DNA of 48,478 nucleotides, taken from contig JALMLS010000235.1 in NCBI GenBank assembly GCA_038496445.1, positions 1 through 48,478 of the forward strand, written 5' to 3'. Shown in pieces: positions 10,398-21,305 of this stretch. Every line of letters begins with the position of its first letter. Position 1 is the first letter of the stretch. Made by a program: the position numbers and the translations under genes. This DNA is from Trichosphaerium sp. ATCC 40318 (taxonomy: Eukaryota; Discosea; Flabellinia; Trichosidae). Below the pieces are notes generated by a model that was given only the letters and a program-made list of their open reading frames with translations, did not search any database and was not told where the DNA came from.

Positions 10398-10705
10398 TGT
10401 GCTGTAGAAAGGAATTTCACACAAATCCTGACTTTTCTCCAACTAAACTTGGCTTTTATTTTTACCGTTTTTTGGTTTTGTTTTAGCCACGTACTTGGTA
10501 GTGTTTATCGGATATAATTTCGTAAGTATCAGGGAAATCTAGTGCGCCTTGGTCTGTAGACTCCATACCGAGTAAAGCTATATCATCGTCATGTACAGGG
10601 ACGATTTTAATAGGAGATGCCATGTGATCTTGGATGTATGGTTTATACTTTTTAGGTAAAATGAAGGTCAACACGTTTATTAGTACAATTGTTTTTTGGC
10701 TAAAT
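10398..10705 (-). CDS. C-terminal exons of a membrane-type protein
   Basis: An exon ending at about 10491 (GTACGT donor after KHYQ) is preceded by an acceptor near 10705 (TATTTAG). It joins in phase 0 to a short exon near 10450-10398 encoding LEKSQDLCEIPFYSTLDL and a stop. The exon opens with a hydrophobic stretch then basic residues (IVLINVLTFILPKKYK), as at the end of a multi-span protein. It continues with an acidic tail that ends in a YSTL-type tyrosine motif. No start codon is visible, so the 5' part is missing or unresolved. Confidence 0.4.
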
Positions 10706-10755
10706 ACCAAGTAGTCGGCTAGGTAAAACGCTGTTCAAGTACTTGCATCTGTTAA

Positions 10756-11330
10756 TCAAACAGCAAAAAAGGTTGCTGTGAAATCAAAAGTTTGTCATCT
10801 ATTTTATCTTCCATTGAGATACAGCTAGAAGTTATTGATTTAAACAGCTCAATGTATGTAAATTGGCCTCGTCTTTCGAAAAAAAACAGCTATTACAACA
10901 AGGTTCGATGGAAACATGGAAAATAGTTTGATTATTTTTATTTAAACCAACGCTGTCCGTTTAACTTTTTATGTAGAAGCGTCAAGAACACTGGGCACGG
11001 TAAAATAGAAGGTGAGTTCAAGAGTTAGCATGTAAATGGTAAGCTTAAAGAAGAAGGAGCGCATAGGTTGTGGCTTCGGAATGGCCAATTGCACCAACTA
11101 TGTATGTCAATGATGAACAAGAAGGAGTACAAGAGATGGTATAGTAACAGCCAGCTGGAAATATAATGTAATTACGTACATGGTTTATATGAAGACAGTA
11201 CAAGCAGTGTTATTCCAATGGGCATAGTGGATACAATGCTATTACCACACAGCAAACTAGTAGGTGAGTACAACACTAATGGCAGACTAGAACGTCGTTG
11301 GAAAAATCAGTTAGTGAGCACATAAGAATA
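10756..11330 (+). pseudogene. MORN-type repeat relic
   Basis: One frame runs for about 570 bp with only three internal stops (TAG at 10924, TAG near 11026, TAA near 11164). It shows repeated W/Y..NGxL units: HVNGKLKEEG, LWLRNGQLHQ, RWYSNSQLEI and EYNTNGRLERRW. This is the pattern of MORN_2/YwqK-like repeats. The stops mark it as decayed. A spliced alternative (introns from GTAAAATAG, GTATGTCAA and GTAATTACG) removes all three stops but destroys most repeat units, so it is less likely. Confidence 0.45.
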
Positions 11331-11427
11331 CGATAGGTATTGCAATATATATAGACAAAGCCAACCTATACGGTGGGAATATATGTATAAGTGATCACAA
11401 CTTACTACAACATAAAAATTTCTCATT

Positions 11428-13670
11428 TTATTCTTTGTTTTTCTTTGCTTCATGTTCGGCCACTTTTTCATCTAACATAGACTGTACAATCTCATCTGAA
11501 TCTGTAGGTGGTGCACGATAATTTGTCTTTTCCATAACACGTTGCATAATAAATCTCTTTGCTTTCTTTCCTTTCTTTCCTCCAGTCAAGTAAAAGTCAA
11601 TGAGTTGAGGATCTGCTTCAACAATTTCAACCACCAGTTTTTTTATGAGTTCTAGATCTCTTATCATCTCCAAGTTCTCTTGATCAACAAAATCCTTTGC
11701 AGATCTCGTATCACCATCAAATTTAGCATCTATAACACGCTTTACTGCTTTAGAAGACACTCTATCATCAGCTTGGATTTTAAGCAAATACTTCAAGTCT
11801 GAAGGCTCAAACTACACTCTATAAGTATCATATGATACCATCTCAAACGTACAGGGCATTTATCCATTGTTATCTCTTTATTATGACATTTTCCAAACAA
11901 TTCATTCAAAATCCTATTTTTTTTCCATTAACCCAAACAAAAAAACTCGAAAAGACGATTTAATAACTTACCATCTTATAGCTGTTGGAACGAATGTTTT
12001 ATCAGGAAGGCAAGCTTCAAGGTAATCCAAGGCGCCTTAAAAAAGACAATGAGTTAGAACATACAACAAGTGAAGTAAGGTTACTCACCTGGTTCCTCTG
12101 TAAGTACAACTGTTGTTGCTACATCTAGATCGTACTCGCTGGCTATTCTACTACGTTTTTCAAGAGGTAGCTCTGGTAATTCAGACTTTAAGGATTCTAC
12201 ACGTTCTTTTGTTACACGTAAAGGAGGTAGATCAGGTTCAGGAAAATATCTGTAGTCTAATTCATCTTCTTTTGATCTTCCAGAACGAGTTGTTCTTTTT
12301 CTTGGTTCCCACCACCTTGTCTCTTGTGAAACACTACCACCATTCTTTACTATATCGATTTGGCGCAAGATCTCGTACTCTAGCGCAACATAAGTCAAAG
12401 AAAAGAGCAGAAAAAGAGTGAAAACAAAAACTTGAAACATTTCTTTTAAAATGACTTTTTTGCTACTTACCAAGCGCTTGTTGGATTCCTTTTATAGTAT
12501 TTATATTCTTAACTTCGCATCTTGTACCATACTCTGTAGCGTTTTCTCTCATAATAGAAACATTCGCATCACAACGAAGTGAACCTTCTTCCATATTACC
12601 ATCGCTAGCATTAATACAACGTAATGTCTCCTGTATATGCTTAACATAAGACCCAGCTTCTATTGGTGTTGACATATCTGGAAGTGACACGACTTCCATT
12701 AACGCCTGTTCAATAAAATTAGAAAAAAAAGAGATAGACAGCTACCACGTGACAATGTTTTATTTTTTTAAAACATTATTAAGAAAAACAGAACAAAAAC
12801 GTTTGACGCACCATGCCAGCACGGTTGAGATCAACATATGTCAAGAATGGATCGTGATCATGGAATGACTAAAGCAGGTACTAGTTAGAAACACAGGAGG
12901 AATAATTATGGAGTATTTGCCTTACCACTGTCCTAAAACAAAAAAAATTAGCCATGTCATTGTTTTTAGCGAAGCTATATTATTGTACCGTCTCTAGCTG
13001 AATTTGCTGAATACGGACACGCATAGTACGGTAATCAGGAGGTACATTAAACTCAACATAACCGCCGCTAACGATAGGTTGTTCGTATTGTGTAATTTGG
13101 TATCCTTGAGGCATATCTGCATAAAAGTAGTGTTTTCTGTCAAAGTGTGATGTATTGTTGATAGATCCATGGAATGCGAGCCCAGTCTTTATTGCTTGAG
13201 TTACACAAGCTGTGTTTATTGTTGGGAGTGTCTAAGAGGGTTAGAAAAGCTAGTTTAGTATTGTTTTTTGCAACCCCTGGTGTCGCAGCGTCAAACAACG
13301 CAACACCTTGATTAGGTGGCGTAGAGAAGTCCGTAGTGGCACGAGAAAATAGTTTAGAGTTGGCAAGCACTTGAGCGTGAATCTACATGGTTGTTAGTCA
13401 ATTAAGACGCTAATACTAACCTCTAAACCGATAACAGCCTTGTAGCCTTTTGGCACTTTGAAATATTTCACTTTCGTGCCTTTTGCTTGTCTTTGTTCTG
13501 CTTTGTAACGCCTACAAAGTTTTTTAGAGACATATAAGTGCAAAACGTTGTTACCTGTGAACCATAGGCACACGTTGGCTTTTTGTGGCATTAACGCCCG
13601 TTGTACACCTTAATCCGAGCATTGCATACCCGTAGATCGTGCGTGGTCTATTTGACCGAACGCGACCCAT
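11428..13670 (-). CDS. GATB: Mitochondrial aspartyl/glutamyl-tRNA amidotransferase subunit B
   Basis: GatB subunit of the GatCAB complex, which converts Glu-tRNA(Gln) to Gln-tRNA(Gln) in mitochondria. Eleven exons: 13670-13555, 13511-13421, 13382-13275, 13231-12989, 12932-12921, 12868-12812, 12705-12471, 12379-12089, 12035-11972, 11913-11853 and 11811-11428. They sum to 1662 nt (553 aa), a full-length family size. Seen are the cradle motifs GLEIHAQ, FYADMPQGYQI, VDLNRAGMALMEVV, GSLRCDANVS, RCEVKNIN and DYRYFPEPDL, the WILNELFGK helical domain, and the GatB_Yqey tail (VSSKAVKRV ... DFYLTGGKKGK). The N-terminus (MGRVRSNRPRTIYG) is Arg-rich as in a mitochondrial presequence. Exon 5 is a 12-nt microexon encoding DSGK, followed by a GC donor. 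Confidence 0.93.
12921..12932 (-). other. GATB: 12-nt microexon of GATB (DSGK) with GC-AG intron
   Basis: GACAGTGGTAAG between TTTTAG and GCAAAT. Including it gives ETDSGKSFHDHDPF, which matches the family's conserved QLE.D.GKS.H. Skipping it also keeps frame but deletes these residues. The only donor that fits is GC. Confidence 0.85.
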
Positions 13671-13719
13671 TTTTTTCGTTGGTGCTACAAAATCGCACTG
13701 TGATAAATACTAACTCGAC
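13671..13719. promoter_or_regulatory. 49-bp bidirectional promoter between GATB and PSMB3
   Basis: The two start codons face away from each other with 49 bp between them, so transcription must start from overlapping or internal elements. No TATA box is evident. Confidence 0.6.
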
Positions 13720-14800
13720 ATGGTACGGTGTACGCTCTAATTATTGCTTATTGCCTGTAGTCCATCCTAGAACATAATGGAGGCTCTATTATCGCCATGG
13801 TTGGTAAAGACTGTGTAGCTATTGGAAGCGACACCAGATACGGTATATCAGCACAAACGCTAGCAATGGATATGCCCAAGGTGTACAAGATAACAGAATC
13901 AGCTTATGTGGGTTTACCTGGTCTAATTAGTGACGCACAAACTATGTATGTTACTTTGAAGCCGTCACTCAAAAAAAAACGGCCAAAATTGCAATTTGTT
14001 TCTAACTCGCCCTAAAGGTTCCAAAAAATTAAATTTAAAGTAAATATGTACAATTTACGCGAAGAGAGAGTAATGAGTGCAAAAGTTTTGTCACAAATGA
14101 TCTCCTCGATGCTATACGAGAAGAGGTATGCGTAATAATAACAATCTAAACTACTCCTAACGGCTCAATACAGATTTGGACCATATTTCGTTGAGCCAAT
14201 TATTGCTGGCGTTGACAATGGTACAATTAAATTAGATTTAAGCGTAAACTAAGCGTTTATACGAAGGTAAACCATTTCTATGCGCTATGGACTTAATCGG
14301 CGCATTGGAAAAACCAGACGATTTTGTTTGCGCTGGTACTGCTGCTGAAGGTACTCATCATCACTTGTTATTATAGTGTAATTATTAATCTATATTTCTT
14401 TAGCTATGTTTGGTATGGCTGAGAGTTTATGGAAGCCTGGTCTCGAAGCAGATGACCTTTTTGAAGTTGTTGGTAAGTTGCAACTTTTTTTTCCTCTTTC
14501 AGTAAAAAAAAAGCATTATATTGACAGTCTGTAGCGCAAACACTCTTGTCTGCTGTAGATCGTGATGCTATCTCTGGTTGGGGTGGCGTAGTCCATGTTA
14601 TGTACGTTTTGTTTACTTGTATTCCAGCGGTTGTTTGAAACTTAGAAAAAAATTTTCAACCAAAAAAGCGCTGTCAACCGATTTATTTTGTGCGAACAAG
14701 TGTTTACCTACATTTGCATTAATGTGAATAAATTGCTTATCATTTTCATAGTACCAAAGATGCTGTTACTACAAGGACACTCAAGGGTCGCCAGGATTAG
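13720..14800 (+). CDS. PSMB3: 20S proteasome subunit beta type 3
   Basis: Non-catalytic beta-3 subunit of the 20S core. Exons: 13720-13722 (ATG only), 13761-13945, 14018-14125, 14174-14210, 14254-14350, 14404-14468, 14528-14601 and 14752-14800. Motifs are SILEHNGGS, AMVGKDCVAIGSDTRYG, YVGLPGLISDAQT, SSMLYEKRFGPYF, CAMDLIGA, DDFVCAGTAAE, SLWKPGLEADDLFE, SAVDRDAISGWG and TTRTLKGRQD, all collinear with eukaryotic beta-3. There is no N-terminal catalytic Thr, as expected. The donors after exons 4 and 6 must be GTTGAC and GTTGGT to keep frame, though better-looking GTACAA and GTAAGT sites lie a few bases on, so these two junctions are uncertain. Confidence 0.92.
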
Positions 14801-14951
14801 TTTGGTGGTTTTTGTTGCAATTTCAAAAAAAATAAGCAAAAATCGATAATCAAAGAAAAACTAAAAAAGAAACGGGGCCTATCTCTTGCCCAATCCATCA
14901 CAAGGGTTTTGTACAATGAAAATTCTTTTTGTGGACTGTAATTAAAAACAC
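14801..14951. other. 3' untranslated/intergenic
   Basis: A- and T-rich, convergent gene ends; nothing else seen. Confidence 0.4.
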
Positions 14952-15093
14952 TTAATTCTTCCCTCCACTCAATTCACACATGTTGTTTGACGCAACTTTA
15001 AAGTTGCGGTACAATTTTTCGTATTCTAATGGAAGCCTTTTGAAGGCTTCAGTCATACACCTAGTGCTTGTTGCGAGCGTAAGGTGTTTATCT
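14952..15093 (-). CDS. C-terminal exon of an unrecognised small protein
   Basis: Open exon after a CAG acceptor, ending in TAA. It encodes DKHLTLATSTRCMTEAFKRL then PLEYEKLYRNFKVASNNMCE, with a helical, protein-like composition. Short upstream exon candidates exist at about 15120-15240 (a GCGGAGATC exon and a 15-nt exon before a GTGCAA donor), but their phases do not join cleanly. The exon carries two perfect palindromes: GCAACTTTAAAGTTGC at 14992-15007 and GAAGCCTT-TTG-AAGGCTTC at 15032-15050. Family not identified. Confidence 0.4.
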
Positions 15094-15353
15094 CTGCCCG
15101 TTTAATGGTGGTAAGTCGTGTCATTGAATTGCACTGAGCTTGATTTGTGCTGTGTTGGCATTGGTAGTGGTTAATACCATTGTAGATGTGGTGTCGCGTT
15201 TATACCTGCACCTTCGCTTAACTCGATCTCCGCCTGAAACAGCGATAAGTGTCAAATTGGCAATGAAATACATGCGCTAGTGCGACAATTTGTTAATTAT
15301 TTGTTTATTGTGCAAAACTTGGTAGATTTGTTGCTTCATTATATTCAATCGCT

Positions 15354-18300
15354 ATGAGTGAGGTACGTAGAGCGTTTAGAGCGATTATAACCAATTATCT
15401 TGCATTACTTCTAAATATGACGTAACGCTTCCGTAGGTGTTGTTGAAATGTTTGAAAGGTACCCAATTAGCCTATCGGTGCATTATTTGAAACAACTTTT
15501 ACGCTAGAGGCACTACAAGGTCTAGAAATTGACCAAAACGGCGTAAACAGATATCTGCACGCTATTAACATTCGATCTGAGCCCAATATCGGCGGAACAA
15601 TACAAGCTGTGGTACGGAAACGGTCGTCAATTCAACGTCCATCTTATACCCCATGCCAAAACTACCCGGGTTAACGGAATACCACAACCAACCGGTTCAT
15701 GCTTTAAAAATGCTGGAGAATCGAAAAATGCCGAATTCTTTTTTTTATTTTTCAATCAGAACCTAGTGATTTATGCGAGTACTGATGGCTTTGTTGCGTT
15801 ATTTAGAATAATATAAAAGAACTTTGTGAGACATGGTTAGCAGAAAATGATCAAACCATACAAGTAAGTGCTTTATTGCACTATTATTCATTTTAATGTA
15901 TGTTTATAGGTAGTAGGATTGCAGGCTATTATGCGTGGATATTTGGCGCGTAAAAAATTTAAACTAGGCACGTGATGTGATTTATTATAACTTCAAAAAA
16001 AATGTAAGAAGTGACATTGCTCATTTTTTATGTTTTAGCTAAAGCACATATGCGTACTGTCTTGGGTGCTAGGTTCGTATTCTTATTATATTCTTTATAA
16101 ATATGCAATGGTGTTTAATATTTTGTTTTAGGAGTGAGTCTTGTAGGGAGCTTGTTAAGATTGGTATGTCAAAATGCACATGTCACGTGATTTTTTTTTT
16201 TTGATATCTGACATTTTTTGAATTTGTACAGAGAAGAGGTTTTTGGGAAACCTTCAAACAGTAGTAAAGGTACAGTAGTTACATGCTAAATATTTAATCT
16301 AATGATTGGATGATTTGTAACTTTCTTATTAATAGCAATACTTGATACCTCTGAGAGCAAAAGTCAAGTCTAAGCAACAAATTTTATCACAAGATGAGAT
16401 TATGTATATTTTCGGAAACATTGAAGCATTAGAGCAAGTACACAGGTAATACTAACAATAGCAATGTACTTAATCCTTGTTATTTATTTTTGCTCACAGG
16501 AAGTTCCTAAAAGCACTTTACGAAATACTGGATGGGTGGCCTCACATTACGGGAGTGGGTAAAGTTTTCCTTATTCTGGTAAGGATTCTCGATTTTTTTT
16601 TTTGGCTTTTGTCAACGCAGTATAGGTACCTTATTTTAAAGAATATGGGGAATATATCCTTAGATTTCATTTTGCTCAACAAATGCTTCATTCTTGCAGT
16701 AAACGACAGCGTACTGCTGTATTTCTACATCAGGTAAGGACATCCAATTTTCTTTGAAAATTAAATGTGGCTAGGTACAACAGCAGAGAGGTGAGTCTGA
16801 ACTTCGCTTGGAGGACCTCCTGTCAACGTTGTTAACTCATATTCCACAATACAAGTACTACATGGAGGTAAGAAACGTTTTAATTATGTCACGTGTCCAT
16901 TAATGATTTTCACATTTAGGTTTTTGCAAAAGAAACACCTCCTAGTCATGAAGATTATGATCAGGTCACAGCTGCTTTTGCTATAATTGAGCAAACATAT
17001 TTTTATATTCAAGAGTGTATATCTCATAGTGAAGAGTATGCAAAAGCTTTAAATATACAAATCAAAGTATCAGGATGTGTACGTACCAAGTATCTTTTGT
17101 AGTTTGTTTTTTTTTTTTTATATTAAACTGTTGGGTAGTCAAATCTGCTAAAGCCTGGTCGTGTGCTTGTTAAAAGAGGTGTTATCAAGCTATGTGATGG
17201 AAAGAAAAAGAAAAAGGGAGTACTCATTGTGTTCTCTGATATGTATTTGGTAGCGAAGCACACAGGAAGTGGACTTAAGTTCAAGGTATCGTAATTCACT
17301 TAAATTCGATTTAGTGACACTTTGTTTATTAGGATAGTATTATGGCTACAGATACTTCTTTGCAACAAGATTGTAATTTACATGGTATGTATTGTATTTC
17401 ATTGTTTAATTTATTAATGAGTCTTGTTTAGAGCATGCTTTTACATTACAAAGTCCTGAGGGATCATTTACTTTCTCTTGTGAAACACTTGACGAGAAAT
17501 TGGAATGGGTTAAGACTATTAGTAAAAGGATTAAGGATATGTCAGTCAAACATAAAGGTGCGGTGTTTTAAGGAGTGTTTGGGATGACATACAGCGTAAT
17601 TGTAGTTGTGTTTGTTGACATTTTGTTGTAGTATTTGGCTTGACTGTTAAAGAAATGCTCAAAATAGAAAAGACAGAAAATGGAGTGCCGTTGGTTGTTA
17701 CTAAAATGCTTGCTCGTCTCAGTAAAAGTATGTTTAAAGGGTTAATATTAATAGATTAATGTACTTCCAGGTGTCACTTACGATGAGTTACTGAGTTTAC
17801 AACCGTCACCAATGCGTACAATGGAGCTGCGACGGAAAATAGAAAAACGTTCGTTAACGTTTTTTTTTGTTGAAAGAAGTACTTAATGGTGACTTAGGTG
17901 GTCCAAAAAAAGTGAAATTTGATAGCATAGATCCTGTTCATGTTGCTCAATTATTTGTGTATTTCTTGCAAGAACTTTCAGGACCATTATTGCCTGTTAA
18001 ACTCTGGGAAAAACTATCAAGTGCGTCTTACATTTTTTGATTTAGATTTTTTTTTGATGGAGATTTTAGGTGATGATAAAAAGCAAAGGAATTCTTCTAA
18101 CTCTAGTAGAGGATCTTATAGTTCACAGGGATCTCATGGATCAAGTTCATTGGGATCTGCAAGTACACCTAAGATTAGTGTCATAAAAGGTTTTGATTGT
18201 CATTAGTTCAAATGTGTACTAATTGTTGGTGTTTAGTTGACCCTTCTGCTATTGCGTCTATGGCTTTGATGGAAGTTCCACCAGAGAATGTACTTATACT

Positions 18301-18997
18301 TCGTTGTGTAGTAGAATTTTTACATGATATGTGCATACCAAAGAAGGTTGATGAATCAGGCAAGCTTCAAACGAAATTGGAAATACATTTTTTTTTTTCA
18401 TCTGACATTTTCTACTAGAAAGCGAGAGTTCTTCGAAATCTTCAAAGTCTTCAAAGTCCTCAAAGACTTCTAGAACAAGTTCTTCACGAAATAAAAAGGT
18501 AAAGATCCTTTTATAAAGGCTAGAAACAGACTAATCCATTTGGTAGTCCAAGGTTAATAAAACTTGCGCAAGACGGCTTGCAATGATATTTGGGCCTATT
18601 GTGTGTCGCCCAGCACACACGTACGTATATATTTTATACCGCTAAATTATTTTGAGTACTAAACGTATTAGTTGGAGCGAGAAACCTGAGATTATTGAAG
18701 ACACTGCGTTTGCTATTCCAACTGTAGGATTCTTTTTTTCTTCTTCTTTTTTTGTTTGTTGACAGTCATCTTCAGGTTGTGGATTTCTTTACATCTATGA
18801 TTGTTTGTTACGAAGAGCTATTCGAGGTGAGTACATGAATGTATTAATCTTGTATTTACATATGGTAATAGGCCCACAATAAGACGTTATTACAGTTGAG
18901 GGATACAAAAGAAGGAGGATCTGTTTTTGATAAATTGCATAAGGCGTTCAAACCATCTAATCTGGAACTTTTACCTTTTGACCCAAGCAAGCTATAA
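15354..18997 (+). CDS. IQ / RhoGEF (DH) / PH / RhoGAP-like regulator
   Basis: Rho-family GTPase regulator, about 25 exons. In order: N-terminal helical region (start ATG 15354-15356, exon MSE); IQ motif VVGLQAIMRGYLARKKFK near 15911; DH domain from about 16340 (YLIPLRAKVKSKQQILSQDE, IFGNIEALEQVHRKFLKAL, VPYFKEYGEYILRFHFAQQ); PH domain 17150-17560 (KPGRVLVKRGVIKL, GVLIVFSDMYLVA, CETLDEKLEWVKTI); and RhoGAP domain 17640-18990 (FGLTVKEML, GVPLVVTKML, HVAQLFVYFLQELSGPLLP, RRLAMIFGPIV, YEELFEAHN). A Ser-rich insert with KSSKSSKSSK sits inside the GAP domain. GEF catalysis looks possible. The GAP lacks the Arg finger and other active-site residues. Two introns use GC donors (15968, 18360). Such GEF-GAP fusions are common in amoebae. 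Confidence 0.88.
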
Positions 18998-19281
18998 TAT
19001 TGATTTCAAAAAAAACCCAGAGAAATACAACATAGATAAACTTGTTTTAATGTAAACAGAGAAAACGAAAAACAAAAAAAAAAAGTAATTTATAGATTGT
19101 TTTGTAAAATGTCTTGTAAGAACAACAAGTCTTTGTTCACAAGAGAGTTTACACGTATGTGTAAAAGAGTTATCAAAGTAATCTGGGAGGTTAAAATTTT
19201 ATCATCTACAACACGTGTTTTTGTAGAAAACTGACAAAAAACTGACTCTGGGTTTATGAAGGTGAATGTTGCGTTTTGTAT
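18998..19281. other. Convergent 3' region
   Basis: About 280 bp between two gene ends, with A tracts near 19073 and a CACGTG at 19212. No gene seen. Confidence 0.45.
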
Positions 19282-21073
19282 TTAGCAGCCTTTAGTACAT
19301 GTTACTTTAACCATCACTACACCATGAGAAGGAACACTAGCGGAGAAAGAACCAGTGAATGATCCCAAATCCTTTTCTGCCCACAAGTCACGCACTGATG
19401 CTGTATTGGTATTCTGTAATCCAATCTCCTTCCTACAATACACTTGTTGGTAACGTTCCCATAAAAAAAAAAAGGTTTTGGTATTGTGGTCTTTCAGTCT
19501 ACGATACGTACCATGTTGCGGTTATTTTATCAGTAGCGGTTGATCTGTTGAATAGAATGACTACTTTTGATCCACCTGATAGAGGTCCAGTCCAAACTTC
19601 AAGCTCACCTGCAGCAGGTTCTTCAATACCTTGTTTTCTTTGTTGGACTGATAATGTTGTTTTTGCTTTGTGGCCTTGAACTCCTAGGCTATCCTGGGAT
19701 ACAGCAATGACTTCCTTTGCCATGAGGATAAACGATGTTTCGTTTGACATGTTCGTTATATCAGTGCCAATCAACAAAGGTGCCTTGGAAAGAGCCCAAA
19801 GAGAAAAGTGAGACTTGTATTCTTCAAAGTTCATTCCACCGTTACCAACTTCAAGCCTTTATGAATAAAAAAGTTAGCTCTTGGTATAAGGCGCTTTAAC
19901 TAACATGTCAGGATCGTTCCAACCGCCTGGGTGAGCGTATGTATACCAAACATTGTTCAAGTCAATACGGGTGGTCATGGATTTCCTAAAGTGGGTAAGT
20001 TTGCTAGATGTTATAAACCTAGGGGTTGTACCAGTTATCGCTGATATCTGGTGTTGTACGCCAAGAGTTGCCTACTTTAGGTGCCCATGTAGCAGGTTGA
20101 TCAACACCCCACTCACAAAGAGAATCTTAGTAGGAGTTAGTTTCAAACTCAATAAAAGAAAAGGTCCTTACAAAAAATTGGTCTTCCGGTCTGATTTAGT
20201 GCGTCTCTCATAGTTGGGTATCTACAACGAAGTCACGTGCTGGTTTTTTTATTTTGATTTTTCTGGTTTAAACTGCTTTTTACCTCTTTGTTGGAGCAAT
20301 ACCTTCATTGTAGCAGTTATCGTATTTCTAGGTGACAGTTATAACGTCAAGCGTTTCAAAAAATAAAAGAAACTTCTTTGTGTACCAAATAATCAACACC
20401 CCATGACGCGTATGAGTTAGCATCGGATACTTCATGACCAAGCGAACCAGGTCTACCTTGGCACGTCTTTGTTCCAGCCGAAGAGTACAGCCCGAACAAT
20501 AAACCCTTTGAGTGTACTAAGCACTTCGTTAGCCATCACGTGTTTTCAAAAGAAAAAAAACGTTTTCGTATTTACCATAGTCCGCAAGTGCTTTCATTCC
20601 ACTTGGAAATGCCTTTGGGTCAGGCTGTGACATTCATAAGTATTTAAAAACCCAGCACAACAAATTTCTACATACTTGTATGTTACCCTTTGAGTCACGT
20701 GTTAATTGCCAACCTAAGCAGTACGTTGGTATCAATCAAGTAAGTTTCGTTGTAAAATTCTGTTTTTTTCGAAAAGTTTTCAAAGTGCGTACAATCGTCC
20801 AGGTTTACATATTTATAACCTGCAGCAGCGAGACCTGTAGAAACAAGAGCATCTGCCGTCTTCTTTATGAGATCTTCGTTGATATGACAAGAGTAATGGT
20901 TCCTACCAGCTGTAAGTGTATGACAGTGTTATTTTAATAGCCCACCAGCTGTTCCAGCCCATTTGAGGCGTTTTAGCCAATCCATTGGTACAGCTATCGC
21001 TACACACGCACAAGCTAACAAAAGGAGGAATACTCTCTACAAACAGTAAGTTATAGCGTGCAAACACTCCCAT
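19282..21073 (-). CDS. Alpha-galactosidase, GH27
   Basis: Lysosomal or secreted retaining alpha-galactosidase (or alpha-N-acetylgalactosaminidase). Motifs across about ten exons follow the family order: [80 protein letters not shown] (nucleophile Asp in KYDNC), [29 protein letters not shown] (acid/base Asp in DPDML), and [12 protein letters not shown]. The beta-sandwich tail ends in TKGC. The CEWG motif is typical of alpha-galactosidase specificity. The start is unsettled: Met at 21073 is in frame and gives a short hydrophobic leader, but a better signal-like stretch lies in another frame at 21000-21045, so a 5' intron is possible. Confidence 0.9.
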
Positions 21074-21139
21074 ACCATTGTAGTTGATTAGATGACGTTT
21101 ATAACTGTACTTAGCCGCTGCTTGCTTAAGCAGTGCTAT

Positions 21140-21202
21140 CAACTGATTGGTACAATAAACAATAAACAAACAAACAAACAAACAAACAAACAACTGATTG
21201 GT
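21140..21202. repeat. CAAA microsatellite between 12-bp direct repeats
   Basis: CAACTGATTGGT occurs at 21140-21151 and again at 21191-21202, bracketing about 40 bp of CAAA/AATAAAC repeats. Likely replication slippage. It lies just upstream of the alpha-galactosidase start. Confidence 0.7.
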
Positions 21203-21305
21203 TACGACTAAGGCATTCAACGTAACCTCAAACCGAGATGGGAGCTACTAGTACGATAAATAGAATCAAGGGCGAAAGCCGCTACTGAAGCTTCGACAGA
21301 AAAAA

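Noticed and set aside
13720-14800. Reassigned stop codons (TAA/TAG read as Gln), suggested by in-frame stops in several frames
   Set aside because: Confident genes end at TAA, TAG and TGA at family-typical positions, and most internal stops disappear with introns.
21140-21202. Terminal or target-site repeats of a transposon
   Set aside because: The enclosed DNA is only about 40 bp of CAAA repeats with no coding capacity.
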